Of a DNA stretch of 40,353 bases, positions 1 to 8,214 are shown in pieces. Source of the DNA: Acidobacteriaceae bacterium (GTDB lineage: Bacteria; Acidobacteriota; Terriglobia; Terriglobales; Acidobacteriaceae); the NCBI GenBank assembly GCA_027452125.1, contig DAIDGZ010000058.1:1-40353 (forward strand), read 5' to 3'. The notes under the pieces are model-generated. The model had not been told where the DNA came from. It was given only the letters and a program-made list of their open reading frames with translations, and did not search any database. The translations under genes were made by a program, and so were the position numbers. Within the stretch, counting starts at the first letter, position 1; each line of letters begins with the position of its first letter.

Positions 1-575
1 CCCAGCGCGCCCATGGTAATCACCACGCCGAGCACGGCTGCCACAATGCCCAGGCCTGGCAGAGAATCGGCCACGGTGGTGAGGGCATCCACCGGCTGCA
101 GGGCAGAGTGGTGATGCACCTCCATGTCCAGCTCCATCATCTGGTCCATGTCCAATGGCTCCACACCGCCGGTAATCGCGGTGCGCAGCGTGTCGCAGAG
201 GAACTCAACGGCGTGATGATCGGCGAGGAAGTCAGGAAACTCTTTGAAGATGGCGCTCTCATCGGGTTTCTCCACATCCATCTCGACCGCCAGCAAGCCC
301 TCTTTGCGAACCTTGTTGAGAAACTGGTACATCATGCGCAGGGTGCTCAGGTACCGCTTCTTGGTAAAGGGCGAACCCTTGATGGCGCGGAGAATGCCCG
401 CCAGAATCTCCCTGATGATGCGCGGCGGATTGGCAACCAGCACCGTTCCCGAAGCTGCGCCGGCGATGATGAGCAGTTCCGCAGGCTGCACCAGCACGGC
501 AAGATGCCCCTTCTCCATCAGGAAGCCGCCAAGGACTGCGCCAAATACGAGGAATATGCCTAGAATGGCAAGCAT
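1..575 (-). CDS. motA: Flagellar motor stator protein MotA, 3' part missing
   Basis: The gene starts at ATG 573-575 and runs off the window at position 1, leaving about 191 codons. The reading is a MotA/TolQ/ExbB-type inner-membrane protein. It has an N-terminal hydrophobic helix beginning MLAILGIFLVFG, a second helix, a long cytoplasmic segment with the basic patch KGSPFTKKRY, and a third helix reading LPGLGIVAAVLGVVIT. That last segment is the conserved proline-containing stator helix. In the family, MotA pairs with MotB to form the proton-driven stator of the flagellar motor. An AGGAGA ribosome site precedes the ATG. The start lies 16 bases inside the 3' end of the upstream PAS-GGDEF gene, so the two are probably translationally coupled. 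motB would be expected just outside the window. The assignment is firm; the C-terminus is not visible. Confidence 0.9.
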   Translation of the reverse strand, partial: MLAILGIFLVFGAVLGGFLMEKGHLAVLVQPAELLIIAGAASGTVLVANPPRIIREILAGILRAIKGSPFTKKRYLSTLRMMYQFLNKVRKEGLLAVEMDVEKPDESAIFKEFPDFLADHHAVEFLCDTLRTAITGGVEPLDMDQMMELDMEVHHHSALQPVDALTTVADSLPGLGIVAAVLGVVITMGAL

Positions 576-1444
576 GACGGTTCTCCTTGTGGGGCGGTGG
601 TGCGATTGCCGCCTTCGCGTAGGCTGACCAGCATGGCCTCTCGCGCGTGTTCGAGAAGTTCCGGCAAAGCCTCTCCGCTGCTGGCCTGGGCAGCGCCGAT
701 GCTTACGCTCAGCGGAACGCGGTCGCCCCACCAGCGAAAGTCCGCAGTGCGGGCCAAACCAGCCAGCGCCTGCGCGTGGCGCAACAGCATCTGTGCAGTG
801 CGTTCGTGAGAGATGACGAGAAACTCATCGTCGCCCCAGCGGCCCAGCTCTTCTGCCGGGCGCAGCCCCTGGGCCAGGGCCAGCTCAATTTTGCCCAGCA
901 TGGCCTCGCAGGCGGCAACGCCGTGGGTTTTGCGCAGGTCGTGCGCCTGGTCCACCGCAATCCACAGCACGCCAAACGGCTGACCACCGCGTTCAAAGTC
1001 CTCGAACTCTGTGCGCAGACGCTCTTCCAGCAGCGCTTGCGTGCTGGCGATGTCGCGTCCCTCCGAGTTGTCCCCATGGGGAAGTGCATCCAGGCTCTCC
1101 GCCGGATGAAAGACGGCCGCCGTGCCAATACGCATGCCCAGTGTGTCGCGCAAAACCATGATCTGTGCGATGGCTGGAACCTGGTGGCCAAGCTTGTGGT
1201 TGACATGCACCAGCGAGCCGCGGCCCAGATGCGTTGCGCGTGTGTCAGGATAGCCATCGTTGCCCAGCAGCAGCGCTTCCAATGGCTCTGGTGCAGGACG
1301 TCCGAGCAGATCGAAGGCCGGGTAGCCGGTGATCTCCTCCGCAGCCTGATTCCAGAAGCGCACCTCGGCATCTGCCCCCAGCAGGGCAATGCCGTTGGGC
1401 AAAGCGTTCAGCGCGGCTTCCAGCAGTTCGGCGCGTTCATTCAT
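560..1444 (-). CDS. PAS domain protein with degenerate GGDEF domain
   Basis: This 294-residue protein has a PAS-like sensor (about residues 8-110, including NGIALLGADAEVRFWNQ) followed by a GGDEF-type domain (about 135-280). GGDEF domains make cyclic di-GMP from two GTP. Here the signature reads GDDEF (residues 204-208), with Asp replacing the second glycine, and the upstream inhibitory site reads RPAE rather than RxxD. No transmembrane helix is visible, so the protein is probably cytoplasmic. An AAAGAG site precedes ATG 1444. The stop overlaps the motA start by 16 bases, which suggests a role linked to motility. Activity is uncertain: some divergent GGDEF proteins work, and others are GTP or c-di-GMP sensors. 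Confidence 0.8.
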   Translation of the reverse strand: MNERAELLEAALNALPNGIALLGADAEVRFWNQAAEEITGYPAFDLLGRPAPEPLEALLLGNDGYPDTRATHLGRGSLVHVNHKLGHQVPAIAQIMVLRDTLGMRIGTAAVFHPAESLDALPHGDNSEGRDIASTQALLEERLRTEFEDFERGGQPFGVLWIAVDQAHDLRKTHGVAACEAMLGKIELALAQGLRPAEELGRWGDDEFLVISHERTAQMLLRHAQALAGLARTADFRWWGDRVPLSVSIGAAQASSGEALPELLEHAREAMLVSLREGGNRTTAPQGEPSCLPF

Positions 1445-1591
1445 GGCACTCTTTGGGAGCGAACATCCGCGGACGCGCGGCAGCCTCGCCGAGCGTGCGA
1501 TGATTTCCCTGTCTCATCCATCGGCAGACCTACCGGGGACTTGACACCCGCATCGCAGAACTAGAGATGTGGAGTCGTGATTAGAAAATGT

Positions 1592-2293
1592 TTAGCAGGA
1601 CGACAGGAGCGCGAAGTGTTCCGCTACGCGGGCCGCGGTTGCTTGGTCGCATGCGAGTGAGCGCATGCGGCGCGCCTGTGGGCCGAGGTAGCGTGGAGCC
1701 AGTCGCAGCCAGCGCTGCGCAGCGTGATCTTCCGCAGGCAACTGGCTCAGCAGCCACGCATCCTGCTGCGCGGCTGCGCCCGGCAGTGTCACCACCACAA
1801 ACTTGTTATCCGCCGGCAAGGCTGCCTCTTGCACGGCGTGTGAGCCGTACGCCAGAAAAGCGGCGCTACCGGGAGCAGCCCCAAAGGCGACCGGGCGCAG
1901 CAGATCGGGCTGCACGCCGCGCTCCAGCATCTCCGCGGCCACGGCTTCGGCCGCGAGGGTGATGCCCACGGCTACCGGCTGATGCTTGCGAATCTCATTC
2001 TTCAGGATGCGCAGAGCTTCGTCGAGCGAGTTGACGACGAAGTCGATGGCACCCTCGCGCATGGCTTGCCGCGCAACGCCGGCGTCGGCGGTGGCTGCAA
2101 GCGAAGCGGCTCCGGCGATGTTGGCAGCGCGCACCATGCGGCATCCAGCGGCGTCCAGTTCTCCGGTCCACAGCAACCGCCCGCCCAGGCCATGTTGCGG
2201 ATCGAGCGTCGGGGCCAGATGAGCATAGAGATGGTAGACGGCCTCAATCTCCTGATCGATCGCCGGGTGTGCTGTAATTGCCTGGGAAGCCAT
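1592..2293 (-). CDS. Truncated urocanase-like protein
   Basis: This 233-residue protein is not a complete enzyme of any family I recognise. Its middle resembles the central NAD-binding region of urocanate hydratase. GGRLLWTGELDAAG followed by NIAGAASLAATAD matches the layout of the urocanase segment around GLGGMxGAQ. DFVVNSLDEALR, then PVAVGITLAAEA, then LERGVQPDLL match the urocanase run of DSLDEAL, IGLLGNAA and RGVxPDxVTDQTSAHD. The protein is under half the usual length of about 550 residues. It lacks the TSAHD segment and the catalytic-cysteine region, so urocanase activity is unlikely. Start: ATG 2291-2293 is preferred over an adjacent GTG (2296); neither has a good ribosome site. It lies 97 bases after a pseudopilin gene. 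Function unknown. Confidence 0.6.
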   Translation of the reverse strand: MASQAITAHPAIDQEIEAVYHLYAHLAPTLDPQHGLGGRLLWTGELDAAGCRMVRAANIAGAASLAATADAGVARQAMREGAIDFVVNSLDEALRILKNEIRKHQPVAVGITLAAEAVAAEMLERGVQPDLLRPVAFGAAPGSAAFLAYGSHAVQEAALPADNKFVVVTLPGAAAQQDAWLLSQLPAEDHAAQRWLRLAPRYLGPQARRMRSLACDQATAARVAEHFALLSSC

Positions 2294-2389
2294 CACTCTT
2301 GAGTGTAAGGCGACATGCGCAAAGGAGAAAGGTCCGCACTTGATGGCATCAAACTTCCGCCGGCTTTCCCTGAGCCCTGATCCCTGTGT

Positions 2390-2785
2390 TTACCAGGAGG
2401 AATACGGCTGTCCATCCGAGCCGGTCTCATCGGAGCCAGAGTGGACATTGTCGATGCCCGGCTCCGTCTGGTCCAGTGAGAACATGGCGTCGCTCGTGTC
2501 AGGCACCCATGAGTCTTTGCTGTGGGTCATGGGATCTTCAGGGATGGAGCGGAGATAGCCGCTCTGCACCAGATCGTCCAGCGACTCCGGCGCCTTCTGC
2601 TTGTCCATGGTGTAGGAGTCGATGGCCGCGCGCATTACGTGCAGGTCTTCCCGCAGCACCGCCTCGCGGGCGTGCTTGATGGCGCTCACGTAGCTGGGGA
2701 TGGCCAGCGTGGCCAGAATCCCGATGATCGTCATCACGATCATCAGCTCAATCAGCGTGAACCCCTCGGATTGTGTGCGGCGCAT
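2390..2785 (-). CDS. GspG-like pseudopilin
   Basis: This protein of about 131 residues begins with a short basic leader, then the prepilin peptidase site G/FTLIE and a hydrophobic helix (LMIVMTIIGILATLAIP). These are the hallmarks of type IV pilins and type II secretion pseudopilins. The rest follows the GspG pattern: a helix with MRAAIDSYTMDKQKAP, then SLDDLV, YLRSIPEDPMT and DSWV, giving a small alpha/beta head. Such proteins are cleaved and methylated by PilD/GspO and assemble into a periplasmic pseudopilus. ATG 2785 is chosen over GTG 2791, with AGAAG nine bases upstream. It is the third gene of a minus-strand run after the secretin and a second pseudopilin, so the three probably work in one envelope machine. 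Confidence 0.85.
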   Translation of the reverse strand: MRRTQSEGFTLIELMIVMTIIGILATLAIPSYVSAIKHAREAVLREDLHVMRAAIDSYTMDKQKAPESLDDLVQSGYLRSIPEDPMTHSKDSWVPDTSDAMFSLDQTEPGIDNVHSGSDETGSDGQPYSSW

Positions 2786-2844
2786 CTTCACGTTCTTCTA
2801 TTGTTCCTCAGCCGGCCGGCACAAGGCCAGTTGCCCGTGCCCTT

Positions 2845-3321
2845 CTACCAGTCAGAATATTTGGTCCCGTCCAGCGCGGTTCCGGTTGACTTGGAGTACA
2901 CATCGAACACGTTCTGCCCGCCCCACGAGGTGGAGTCAGCATCGTCCTGCATCGAGCGCAGACCCCAGTCGTCCTTGCCGGTCATGGGGTCAACGGGAAT
3001 CTTCCGCAAAAAGCGCAGCTTCTTGCCCTGCACATCCACGCCTTCCACCAGGGTATGCAGATCGGGCGGATAGTTCTGGCTGTCCACCTTGGTCTGGAAG
3101 GCGCCTTTGTCGGCGGCGTCCTTGTAGTGGTCGATGGCTGCGCGCATGGTCCACAGATCGTAGCGCAACTCCCGCTCCTTCTCCCGTTTGACGGCAAAGC
3201 GGTCAATGGGAATGGCGGCCAGGGCCAGAATGGAGAGGATCGACACGGTGACGATCAGCTCCACCAGCGTAAGGCCCAGCTCTGCCGGGCGGCGCATCCG
3301 GATTGGCTGCGTTGCGCGCAT
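2845..3321 (-). CDS. Pseudopilin (GspG/type IV pilin-like)
   Basis: This 158-residue protein has a longer basic leader ending ELG, then LTLVELIVTVSILSILALAAIP. The residue after the cleavage glycine is leucine rather than the usual phenylalanine, but Glu at +5 is kept. The head resembles the neighbouring GspG-like protein: LWTMRAAIDHYKDAADKG, YPPDLHTLVEG, then LRFLRKIPVDPMTGKDDWGLRS. It is a paralogous pseudopilin and probably part of the same pseudopilus. GGGAG lies eight bases before ATG 3321, and the gene starts 12 bases after the secretin stop, so both are one transcription unit. The downstream pseudopilin begins about 60 bases later. Confidence 0.85.
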   Translation of the reverse strand: MRATQPIRMRRPAELGLTLVELIVTVSILSILALAAIPIDRFAVKREKERELRYDLWTMRAAIDHYKDAADKGAFQTKVDSQNYPPDLHTLVEGVDVQGKKLRFLRKIPVDPMTGKDDWGLRSMQDDADSTSWGGQNVFDVYSKSTGTALDGTKYSDW

Positions 3322-3333
3322 CGGCGCTGCTCC

Positions 3334-5805
3334 CTAGCGTACGGTAATCACGGCCCGCTGCCCGGTGATGGGCGTTTGCTGCTGGGCGCTGTTTACAGCC
3401 TCGGCGCGGGTCACGGTCAAATCCGACTGGCCCTGCGCTTTGGCCTGGAAACTAAGGACGCAGACGACGCCGGTTCCGCTCACCCCCGTGGCGCCGGGTG
3501 GGCGCGAGGCATCGATGGTCAGGTTACCCGGTCCATCGTCCCGGTGCACCAGTGCTACGGCCTGGCCGTCCCGGTTGAGGAAGTTGCCGGTAGCAACATT
3601 GACCAGCGTCAGCTTGCTGGCATCGTAGTGAATCTGCACCGGCAGCGAGGCCAGATCGGTGGCGCCATTGACCGCCACCGGCACCTGGAAGGCCGAGCCA
3701 ACGGCCACCGGCGCCCCCGGCGCATTCAGGGCCAGGGTGGCAGCGGAAGCAGACGCCGCGGCGTTGGCCGGACGTGCAGCTTGCGGCGTCGCCTGTTGTG
3801 CCGGCGGTGCGGGAACAGGGGCGCCAGGTGCGGGTGTTGGGGCGCTCGCGGCCAGCTGCGCCGCCTGCTGCTGGATTGCTCCGGGCTGGGTCAGCGCCTG
3901 GGCGGCGGCAGCCTGCGCGGACTGCCCGCCAACGACGGCGCCGCCCGCCGGCGGAGCGTAGGCAACCGGCTTCACAGCGGGCTGCTGCTGGCCCTGCGAA
4001 ATCTGGCGCAGATCGATGCTCTGGCCCGCACCGGTGTCGATCGGAGCCAGGTTCTGCTGGTTCAGCTGCTGCGAGCGGACGATATGCGGCACCACGACAA
4101 AGACAATGTCATCATCCTGAATCGTGTGATCCTGGGAGCCAAACACGTATTTGAGGATGGGAATTGCGCTTAGTCCCGGGATGCCCGACCAGTTTTTCTG
4201 CTCCTGGTTGTTCTGGATGCCGCCCAGGATGCTGGCCTCGCCAGAGCGCAGGCGGATGGTCTGATCGATGACGCGCTGGCTCAGGATCGGCTCGGTGACG
4301 CCGCTGATGGTGACCGAACCGCTCTGTGCCGTGACCTCAATCTTGATCTTGAGAGTTACGTCCTGGTCGTAGTGCACAGTCGGCGTCATCTCGATATTGA
4401 CACCCACGTCCTGGTACTGGAACTGGGTCTGGGCGTAGCCGATAGCCGCAGTTGCAGTGAGGCCGGGGGCAGTGTAAGCACCAGTGGCGATGGGGATACG
4501 CGAGCCGATCTTCATCGTCGCCTTCTGGTCGTCCGTCGCGCGGATGCGGGGGCTCTGTAGAATGCGGGTGTTGTTGTTATTGAGCAGCAGATTCAGCGTT
4601 GCCGATCCCACCGTCACCGCGAAGTTCGAAGCCTTGAGATTGGCCAGATCGTAAAGTGTCGGCGTAGCTGTCGTCGTCGTTGAGGTCCCGGTCGTCGTGC
4701 TGGACGAGGTGGAAGATGTTGTGGAACTGCTGGAGGTGCTGGGCTGGATCGCCACGCCCACGCTGCTGGGCCAGGAGATGCCCAGGGTGCGCTCCCAGTT
4801 CTTTGCCACTTCCAGGACACCGATATCCACCACCACTTCGGCGCGCGCTTTATCGAGGTCGTCAATCAGCTTCTGCGCCAGCAGCAGTTCATCCGGCGTA
4901 CCGCGCATCACGATGGCGCTCTGGCCGGCCACGGCGTACACCTTGGCATTGGGCAGAATGTTGCGGATAGCCGTAGTCACATCGTTCAGGTCGTTCTGCT
5001 GCGAGGCATTGGTCAGATAGAAGGTCTGCACCGCCTGCTGGTCCAGCTCGGTGCGCTTGATGCGGGTATCCTGGGCGACAAAGATGGTGTTTGCCGTGAT
5101 CGGACGCCAGAAGGTATCGGACATCGTACCGACGATACGCAGAGCGTCCAGCAGCGAAACATTGTTCAGGTCCACCTGGACACGCTTCGAGTTGAAGTCC
5201 GGATCGAACAGGACGTTGATGCCCGCGGCGCGTCCGATGGCCTGGTACACCACCTTGGCGTCCTCAGTCATGTGCAGGGTCAGCGGCTCGTTTGAGACCG
5301 GCTTGAGCTGGGACGGAGGCGCCAGGGAGCTCAACTCGGCCTGCTCGGCGGCGGCCTGCGGCAGAGCGGCCTCCGGCGGCAGATTCTGGCCGGGCTGGGC
5401 CTGGCGGATGCGCGCGATCTCCTGCTGGGCAGCCTCGTTGGAGGGATCAATCTGCGCGGCTTGCAGGAACTCGACCAGAGCCCCTTGCGTGTCGCCGCTT
5501 TGCAGCAGATGGCGGCCGCGCCCCATGTGCGCTTCTGAGGCGGAAAGGCGCACGCGGTAGACGGCAGCCTGGAACGCGATATCGGAGGGGTCCTTGGCCA
5601 GGGCCTTCTTGTAGTCGTCCAGCGCGGCGTCGTAGTTCTGGCGCGCCTCGGCCTGCTTGCCCATCTTGTAGAGCTTTTTGGCGGACTGTGCCTCTACGCG
5701 CACGGCAGTGAGGCTCAACAGGCCTAGCAGGAAGACAAGCGCGATCCGAGAGGCGGCCGGCAAGAGTCGGTGGCCGGCATGGGCCGGCGTTTGAGCGAGA
5801 TTCAT
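3334..5805 (-). CDS. Secretin with N-terminal TPR and C-terminal cohesin-like domain
   Basis: The protein has 823 residues from ATG 5803-5805, which has GGGAG upstream and is followed at once by a signal peptide (residues 1-40, ending VEAQ). A longer ORF to 6003 lacks a signal peptide. Regions in order are TPR-like helices (41-140), a secretin N0/STN-like domain (about 165-245), an N1-like domain (258-320), a Ser/Thr-only run (356-382), the secretin core (about 395-580, with VGVNIEMTP and GIPGLSAIPILKYVFG), an Ala/Pro/Gln linker (585-690), and a cohesin-like beta-domain (691-823, with LPVQIHYDASKLTL and GVSGTGVVCVLSFQA). Secretins form outer-membrane export channels for type II secretion or type IV pili. 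The cohesin-like tail is unusual and may bind a partner. Two pseudopilin genes follow in the same direction. Confidence 0.88.
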   Translation of the reverse strand: MNLAQTPAHAGHRLLPAASRIALVFLLGLLSLTAVRVEAQSAKKLYKMGKQAEARQNYDAALDDYKKALAKDPSDIAFQAAVYRVRLSASEAHMGRGRHLLQSGDTQGALVEFLQAAQIDPSNEAAQQEIARIRQAQPGQNLPPEAALPQAAAEQAELSSLAPPSQLKPVSNEPLTLHMTEDAKVVYQAIGRAAGINVLFDPDFNSKRVQVDLNNVSLLDALRIVGTMSDTFWRPITANTIFVAQDTRIKRTELDQQAVQTFYLTNASQQNDLNDVTTAIRNILPNAKVYAVAGQSAIVMRGTPDELLLAQKLIDDLDKARAEVVVDIGVLEVAKNWERTLGISWPSSVGVAIQPSTSSSSTTSSTSSSTTTGTSTTTTATPTLYDLANLKASNFAVTVGSATLNLLLNNNNTRILQSPRIRATDDQKATMKIGSRIPIATGAYTAPGLTATAAIGYAQTQFQYQDVGVNIEMTPTVHYDQDVTLKIKIEVTAQSGSVTISGVTEPILSQRVIDQTIRLRSGEASILGGIQNNQEQKNWSGIPGLSAIPILKYVFGSQDHTIQDDDIVFVVVPHIVRSQQLNQQNLAPIDTGAGQSIDLRQISQGQQQPAVKPVAYAPPAGGAVVGGQSAQAAAAQALTQPGAIQQQAAQLAASAPTPAPGAPVPAPPAQQATPQAARPANAAASASAATLALNAPGAPVAVGSAFQVPVAVNGATDLASLPVQIHYDASKLTLVNVATGNFLNRDGQAVALVHRDDGPGNLTIDASRPPGATGVSGTGVVCVLSFQAKAQGQSDLTVTRAEAVNSAQQQTPITGQRAVITVR

Positions 5806-6001
5806 CGTACTCCCAGACGTCGATCTCAGGGCGCTGAATACTACCCCGCGCGGGCTGCCCTGGCCGCCCGGGATGCTGCTTGGAGCGCAGTGCATCGTGA
5901 CGATGCTTTTCAGTCTGCGACGCCTCATTTTACCAAAGCTCCTGCGCACCCCGGCAGGCAGACGCCGCGATGCTAGGATAAGGATTCGAGGACCAGTCCC
6001 C

Positions 6002-6553
6002 ATGCCCCGCCAGACCAGTCACGTGATGGTTCAAAAGGACGCGCCGGCCGCCAAAAAAGCAGCCCGCCCGCGCGATCCCGTGGCCAGTGGCGAACGGGAC
6101 GCCGCCCACAACCGCGCCGCCTCTCATAACTACTTTCTGATTGAGAAGTTTGAGGCCGGCCTGGCGCTGCGCGGCACGGAGGTTAAGTCCATCCGCGAGG
6201 GCAAGGCGAACCTCAAGGACTCGTATGGCCTCATCAAGGATGGCGAGGCATTCCTCCTCAATTTGCATATCGGCCCCTACTCCCACGGCAACAGATCCAA
6301 TCACGACGAAACCCGCACCCGTAAACTGCTGCTGCATCGGGAAGAGGTCCGCAAGCTACTCTCCAAGACGCAGATCAAGGGCCATACGCTCATCCCCACC
6401 CGGCTCTACTTCCGCAACGGGCGGGTCAAGTGCGAACTGGCCGTGGCCAAGGGCAAGCAGGACTGGGACAAGCGGGAGACCGAAAGACGCCGCGAAGCCG
6501 ACCGCGAGGCCCGCTCGGCCATCAACGCCAGCAAGCACAGAATGGGACGCTAG
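6002..6553 (+). CDS. smpB: SsrA-binding protein SmpB
   Basis: SmpB (183 residues here) binds tmRNA and brings it to stalled ribosomes for trans-translation. Family features are visible: HNYFLIEKFEAGLALRGTEV, SIREGKANLKDSYGLI, NLHIGPYSHGN, RKLLLHREEV, and a basic C-terminal tail from residue about 150 that enters the mRNA channel. The Ala/Lys/Arg-rich first 35 residues extend beyond typical SmpB, which is usually about 150-160 residues. ATG 6002 is chosen because GAGG lies 10 bases upstream; an in-frame ATG at 6026 has no such site. It is divergent from the secretin gene, and pepA follows 60 bases downstream. No tmRNA gene is visible in the window. Confidence 0.95.
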   Translation: MPRQTSHVMVQKDAPAAKKAARPRDPVASGERDAAHNRAASHNYFLIEKFEAGLALRGTEVKSIREGKANLKDSYGLIKDGEAFLLNLHIGPYSHGNRSNHDETRTRKLLLHREEVRKLLSKTQIKGHTLIPTRLYFRNGRVKCELAVAKGKQDWDKRETERRREADREARSAINASKHRMGR

Positions 6554-6613
6554 GCGGCTGCGGCGCATCTGACATTTGCCACGGGCCGTGCCCGGAGTGA
6601 CAGAATAAGAGCC

Positions 6614-8128
6614 ATGCAGACCGAAATTTCTTATGCCTCCCTCTCCGGAATTGAGACTGAACTGCTGATCGTGCTGGCCTGTGACGCGCAGACCGGCAAG
6701 GGACCTGCTGCCCGGCCCCAGCCGGAGTTGCTGATCGCCGATTCCGCCGTCAACGCTGCTGCCGCCGCCGTGCTGACCAGCGGCGAGTTCAAGGCAGGCG
6801 CCAACGAGACCCTGCTGCTGCATGCTCCGGCCGGGCTGGCCGCGAAGCGTCTGTTGCTGGTCGGCCTGGGCAAGCAGGCCCAAGCCACGGTCCACTCTGT
6901 GCGCAATGCCGCCGGAACCGCGGTGCGCTTCTGCAAGCCGCGCGGCATTCGCGAGGTCGTCCTGGCTCTGCCGGAGGGCTTTGTCAATGGCCCTCTCCCC
7001 GCCGTGGCGCGTGCTGCCGCGGAGGGTGCGTGTGTCGGCGACTTTGACCCGGATACGTATCGCAGCGACCGCAAGGACCAGAGTGTGCAGAAGTTCACCG
7101 CCGTGGCGCCTGCCGGCGCCGACAGGGCGGCACTCCAGGCGGCCTTTGCCGAAGGTGTGATCGTGGGCGAGAGCCAGAACTTGACTCGTACTCTGGTGAA
7201 CGAGCCCGGCAACAAGCTCACCCCCACGGAACTGGGCCAGCGTGCCGCCGAGATGGCCAAAGAAGTGGGCCTGCAGTGCGCAGTCTACTCCACTGAAAAG
7301 TTGCATGAGCTGAAGATGGGGGCCTTCTGGAGTGTCTCGCAGGGCTCTGCCGAGCCGCCTGCGCTGATTGTGATGCGCTACGAGCCGGAGGGCGTCAGCG
7401 ACGGTCCGGTGCTGGGCCTGGTGGGCAAGGGCATCACCTTTGACACCGGCGGCATCTCCATCAAGCCCTCAGAGAACATGGAGAAGATGAAGTACGACAT
7501 GGCCGGCGGCGCAGTCATGATCGGCGCCATGCTCGCCATCGCCCTGCTCAAACCGCGGGTGCGTGTCATCGGTATTGTGTGCGCGGCAGAGAACATGCCC
7601 GACGGCAAGGCGCAGAAGCCCGGCGACGTGCAGACGGCCATGAGCGGCAAGACCATTGAGATTATCAATACGGACGCCGAGGGCCGCCTGGTGCTGGCCG
7701 ATGGCCTGGCTTACGCCAGACAACTCGGCGCCACGCACCTGATTGACGCAGCCACTCTGACTGGTGCCTGCGTGGTGGCGCTGGGCATGGTCAATGCCGG
7801 CGCCTTCTCCAACGACGATGCAACCTACGCGAAGTTCGATGCGGCGCTGGCCACCTCCGGCGAGAAGTTCTGGCGGCTGCCGCTGGGCGAGGAGTACGCG
7901 GACATGATCCGCAGCGACATCGGCGACATCAAGAACACCGGCGGGCGCTGGGGCGGCGCCATCACCGCGGCCGAGTTCCTGCACCACTTCGCCGAGGACA
8001 CGCCGTGGATTCATCTGGACATTGCCGGCATGGCCTGGGTGGAAGACGCGCGACCCTATATCGCCAAGGGCCCCAGCGGCATTGCCATGCGCTCCATCCT
8101 GGAGTGGGCGCGAAGCTACGGGGCATAA
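6614..8128 (+). CDS. pepA: Cytosol (leucyl) aminopeptidase, M17 family
   Basis: This is a 504-residue M17 metallo-aminopeptidase that removes N-terminal residues from peptides. Family members are cytoplasmic hexamers with two metal ions. The C-terminal catalytic domain is complete. It has GKGITFDTGG (residues 271-280, with metal ligands Lys272 and Asp277), KYDMAGGA (293-300) and the family signature NTDAEGRL (352-359), whose Asp and Glu bind metal and whose Arg supports catalysis. The N-terminal macro-like domain is also present (about 15-165). The length is normal. It follows smpB by 60 bases and may be co-transcribed with it. A strong hairpin ends the unit at 8158. The upstream ribosome site is weak (AAGAG very near the ATG). 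Confidence 0.95.
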   Translation: MQTEISYASLSGIETELLIVLACDAQTGKGPAARPQPELLIADSAVNAAAAAVLTSGEFKAGANETLLLHAPAGLAAKRLLLVGLGKQAQATVHSVRNAAGTAVRFCKPRGIREVVLALPEGFVNGPLPAVARAAAEGACVGDFDPDTYRSDRKDQSVQKFTAVAPAGADRAALQAAFAEGVIVGESQNLTRTLVNEPGNKLTPTELGQRAAEMAKEVGLQCAVYSTEKLHELKMGAFWSVSQGSAEPPALIVMRYEPEGVSDGPVLGLVGKGITFDTGGISIKPSENMEKMKYDMAGGAVMIGAMLAIALLKPRVRVIGIVCAAENMPDGKAQKPGDVQTAMSGKTIEIINTDAEGRLVLADGLAYARQLGATHLIDAATLTGACVVALGMVNAGAFSNDDATYAKFDAALATSGEKFWRLPLGEEYADMIRSDIGDIKNTGGRWGGAITAAEFLHHFAEDTPWIHLDIAGMAWVEDARPYIAKGPSGIAMRSILEWARSYGA

Positions 8129-8157
8129 ACCGATCGCTTGATGCAGACCGCTTACAC

Positions 8158-8203
8158 GAAGAAAACGGGGAGACGGTATCCAGCCGCCTCCCCGTTCTTC
8201 TTT
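8158..8203. terminator. Bidirectional intrinsic terminator between pepA and nusB
   Basis: A long inverted repeat pairs GAAGAAAACGGGGAG with CTCCCCGTTCTTCTT, and an inner CGG/CCG extends the stem. On the plus strand the 3' arm is T-rich (TTCTTCTTTG). On the minus strand the complementary arm ends in a similar T-rich run. It lies between the convergent pepA and nusB genes, 29 bases after the pepA stop and 11 bases past the nusB stop, so it can serve both. Confidence 0.85.
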
Positions 8204-8214
8204 GTATTGAATCG

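Noticed and set aside
5806-6003. Secretin ORF extension upstream of ATG 5805
   Set aside because: The extra 66 residues are Arg/Ser-rich with no signal peptide and overlap the smpB promoter region; the signal peptide begins at 5805.
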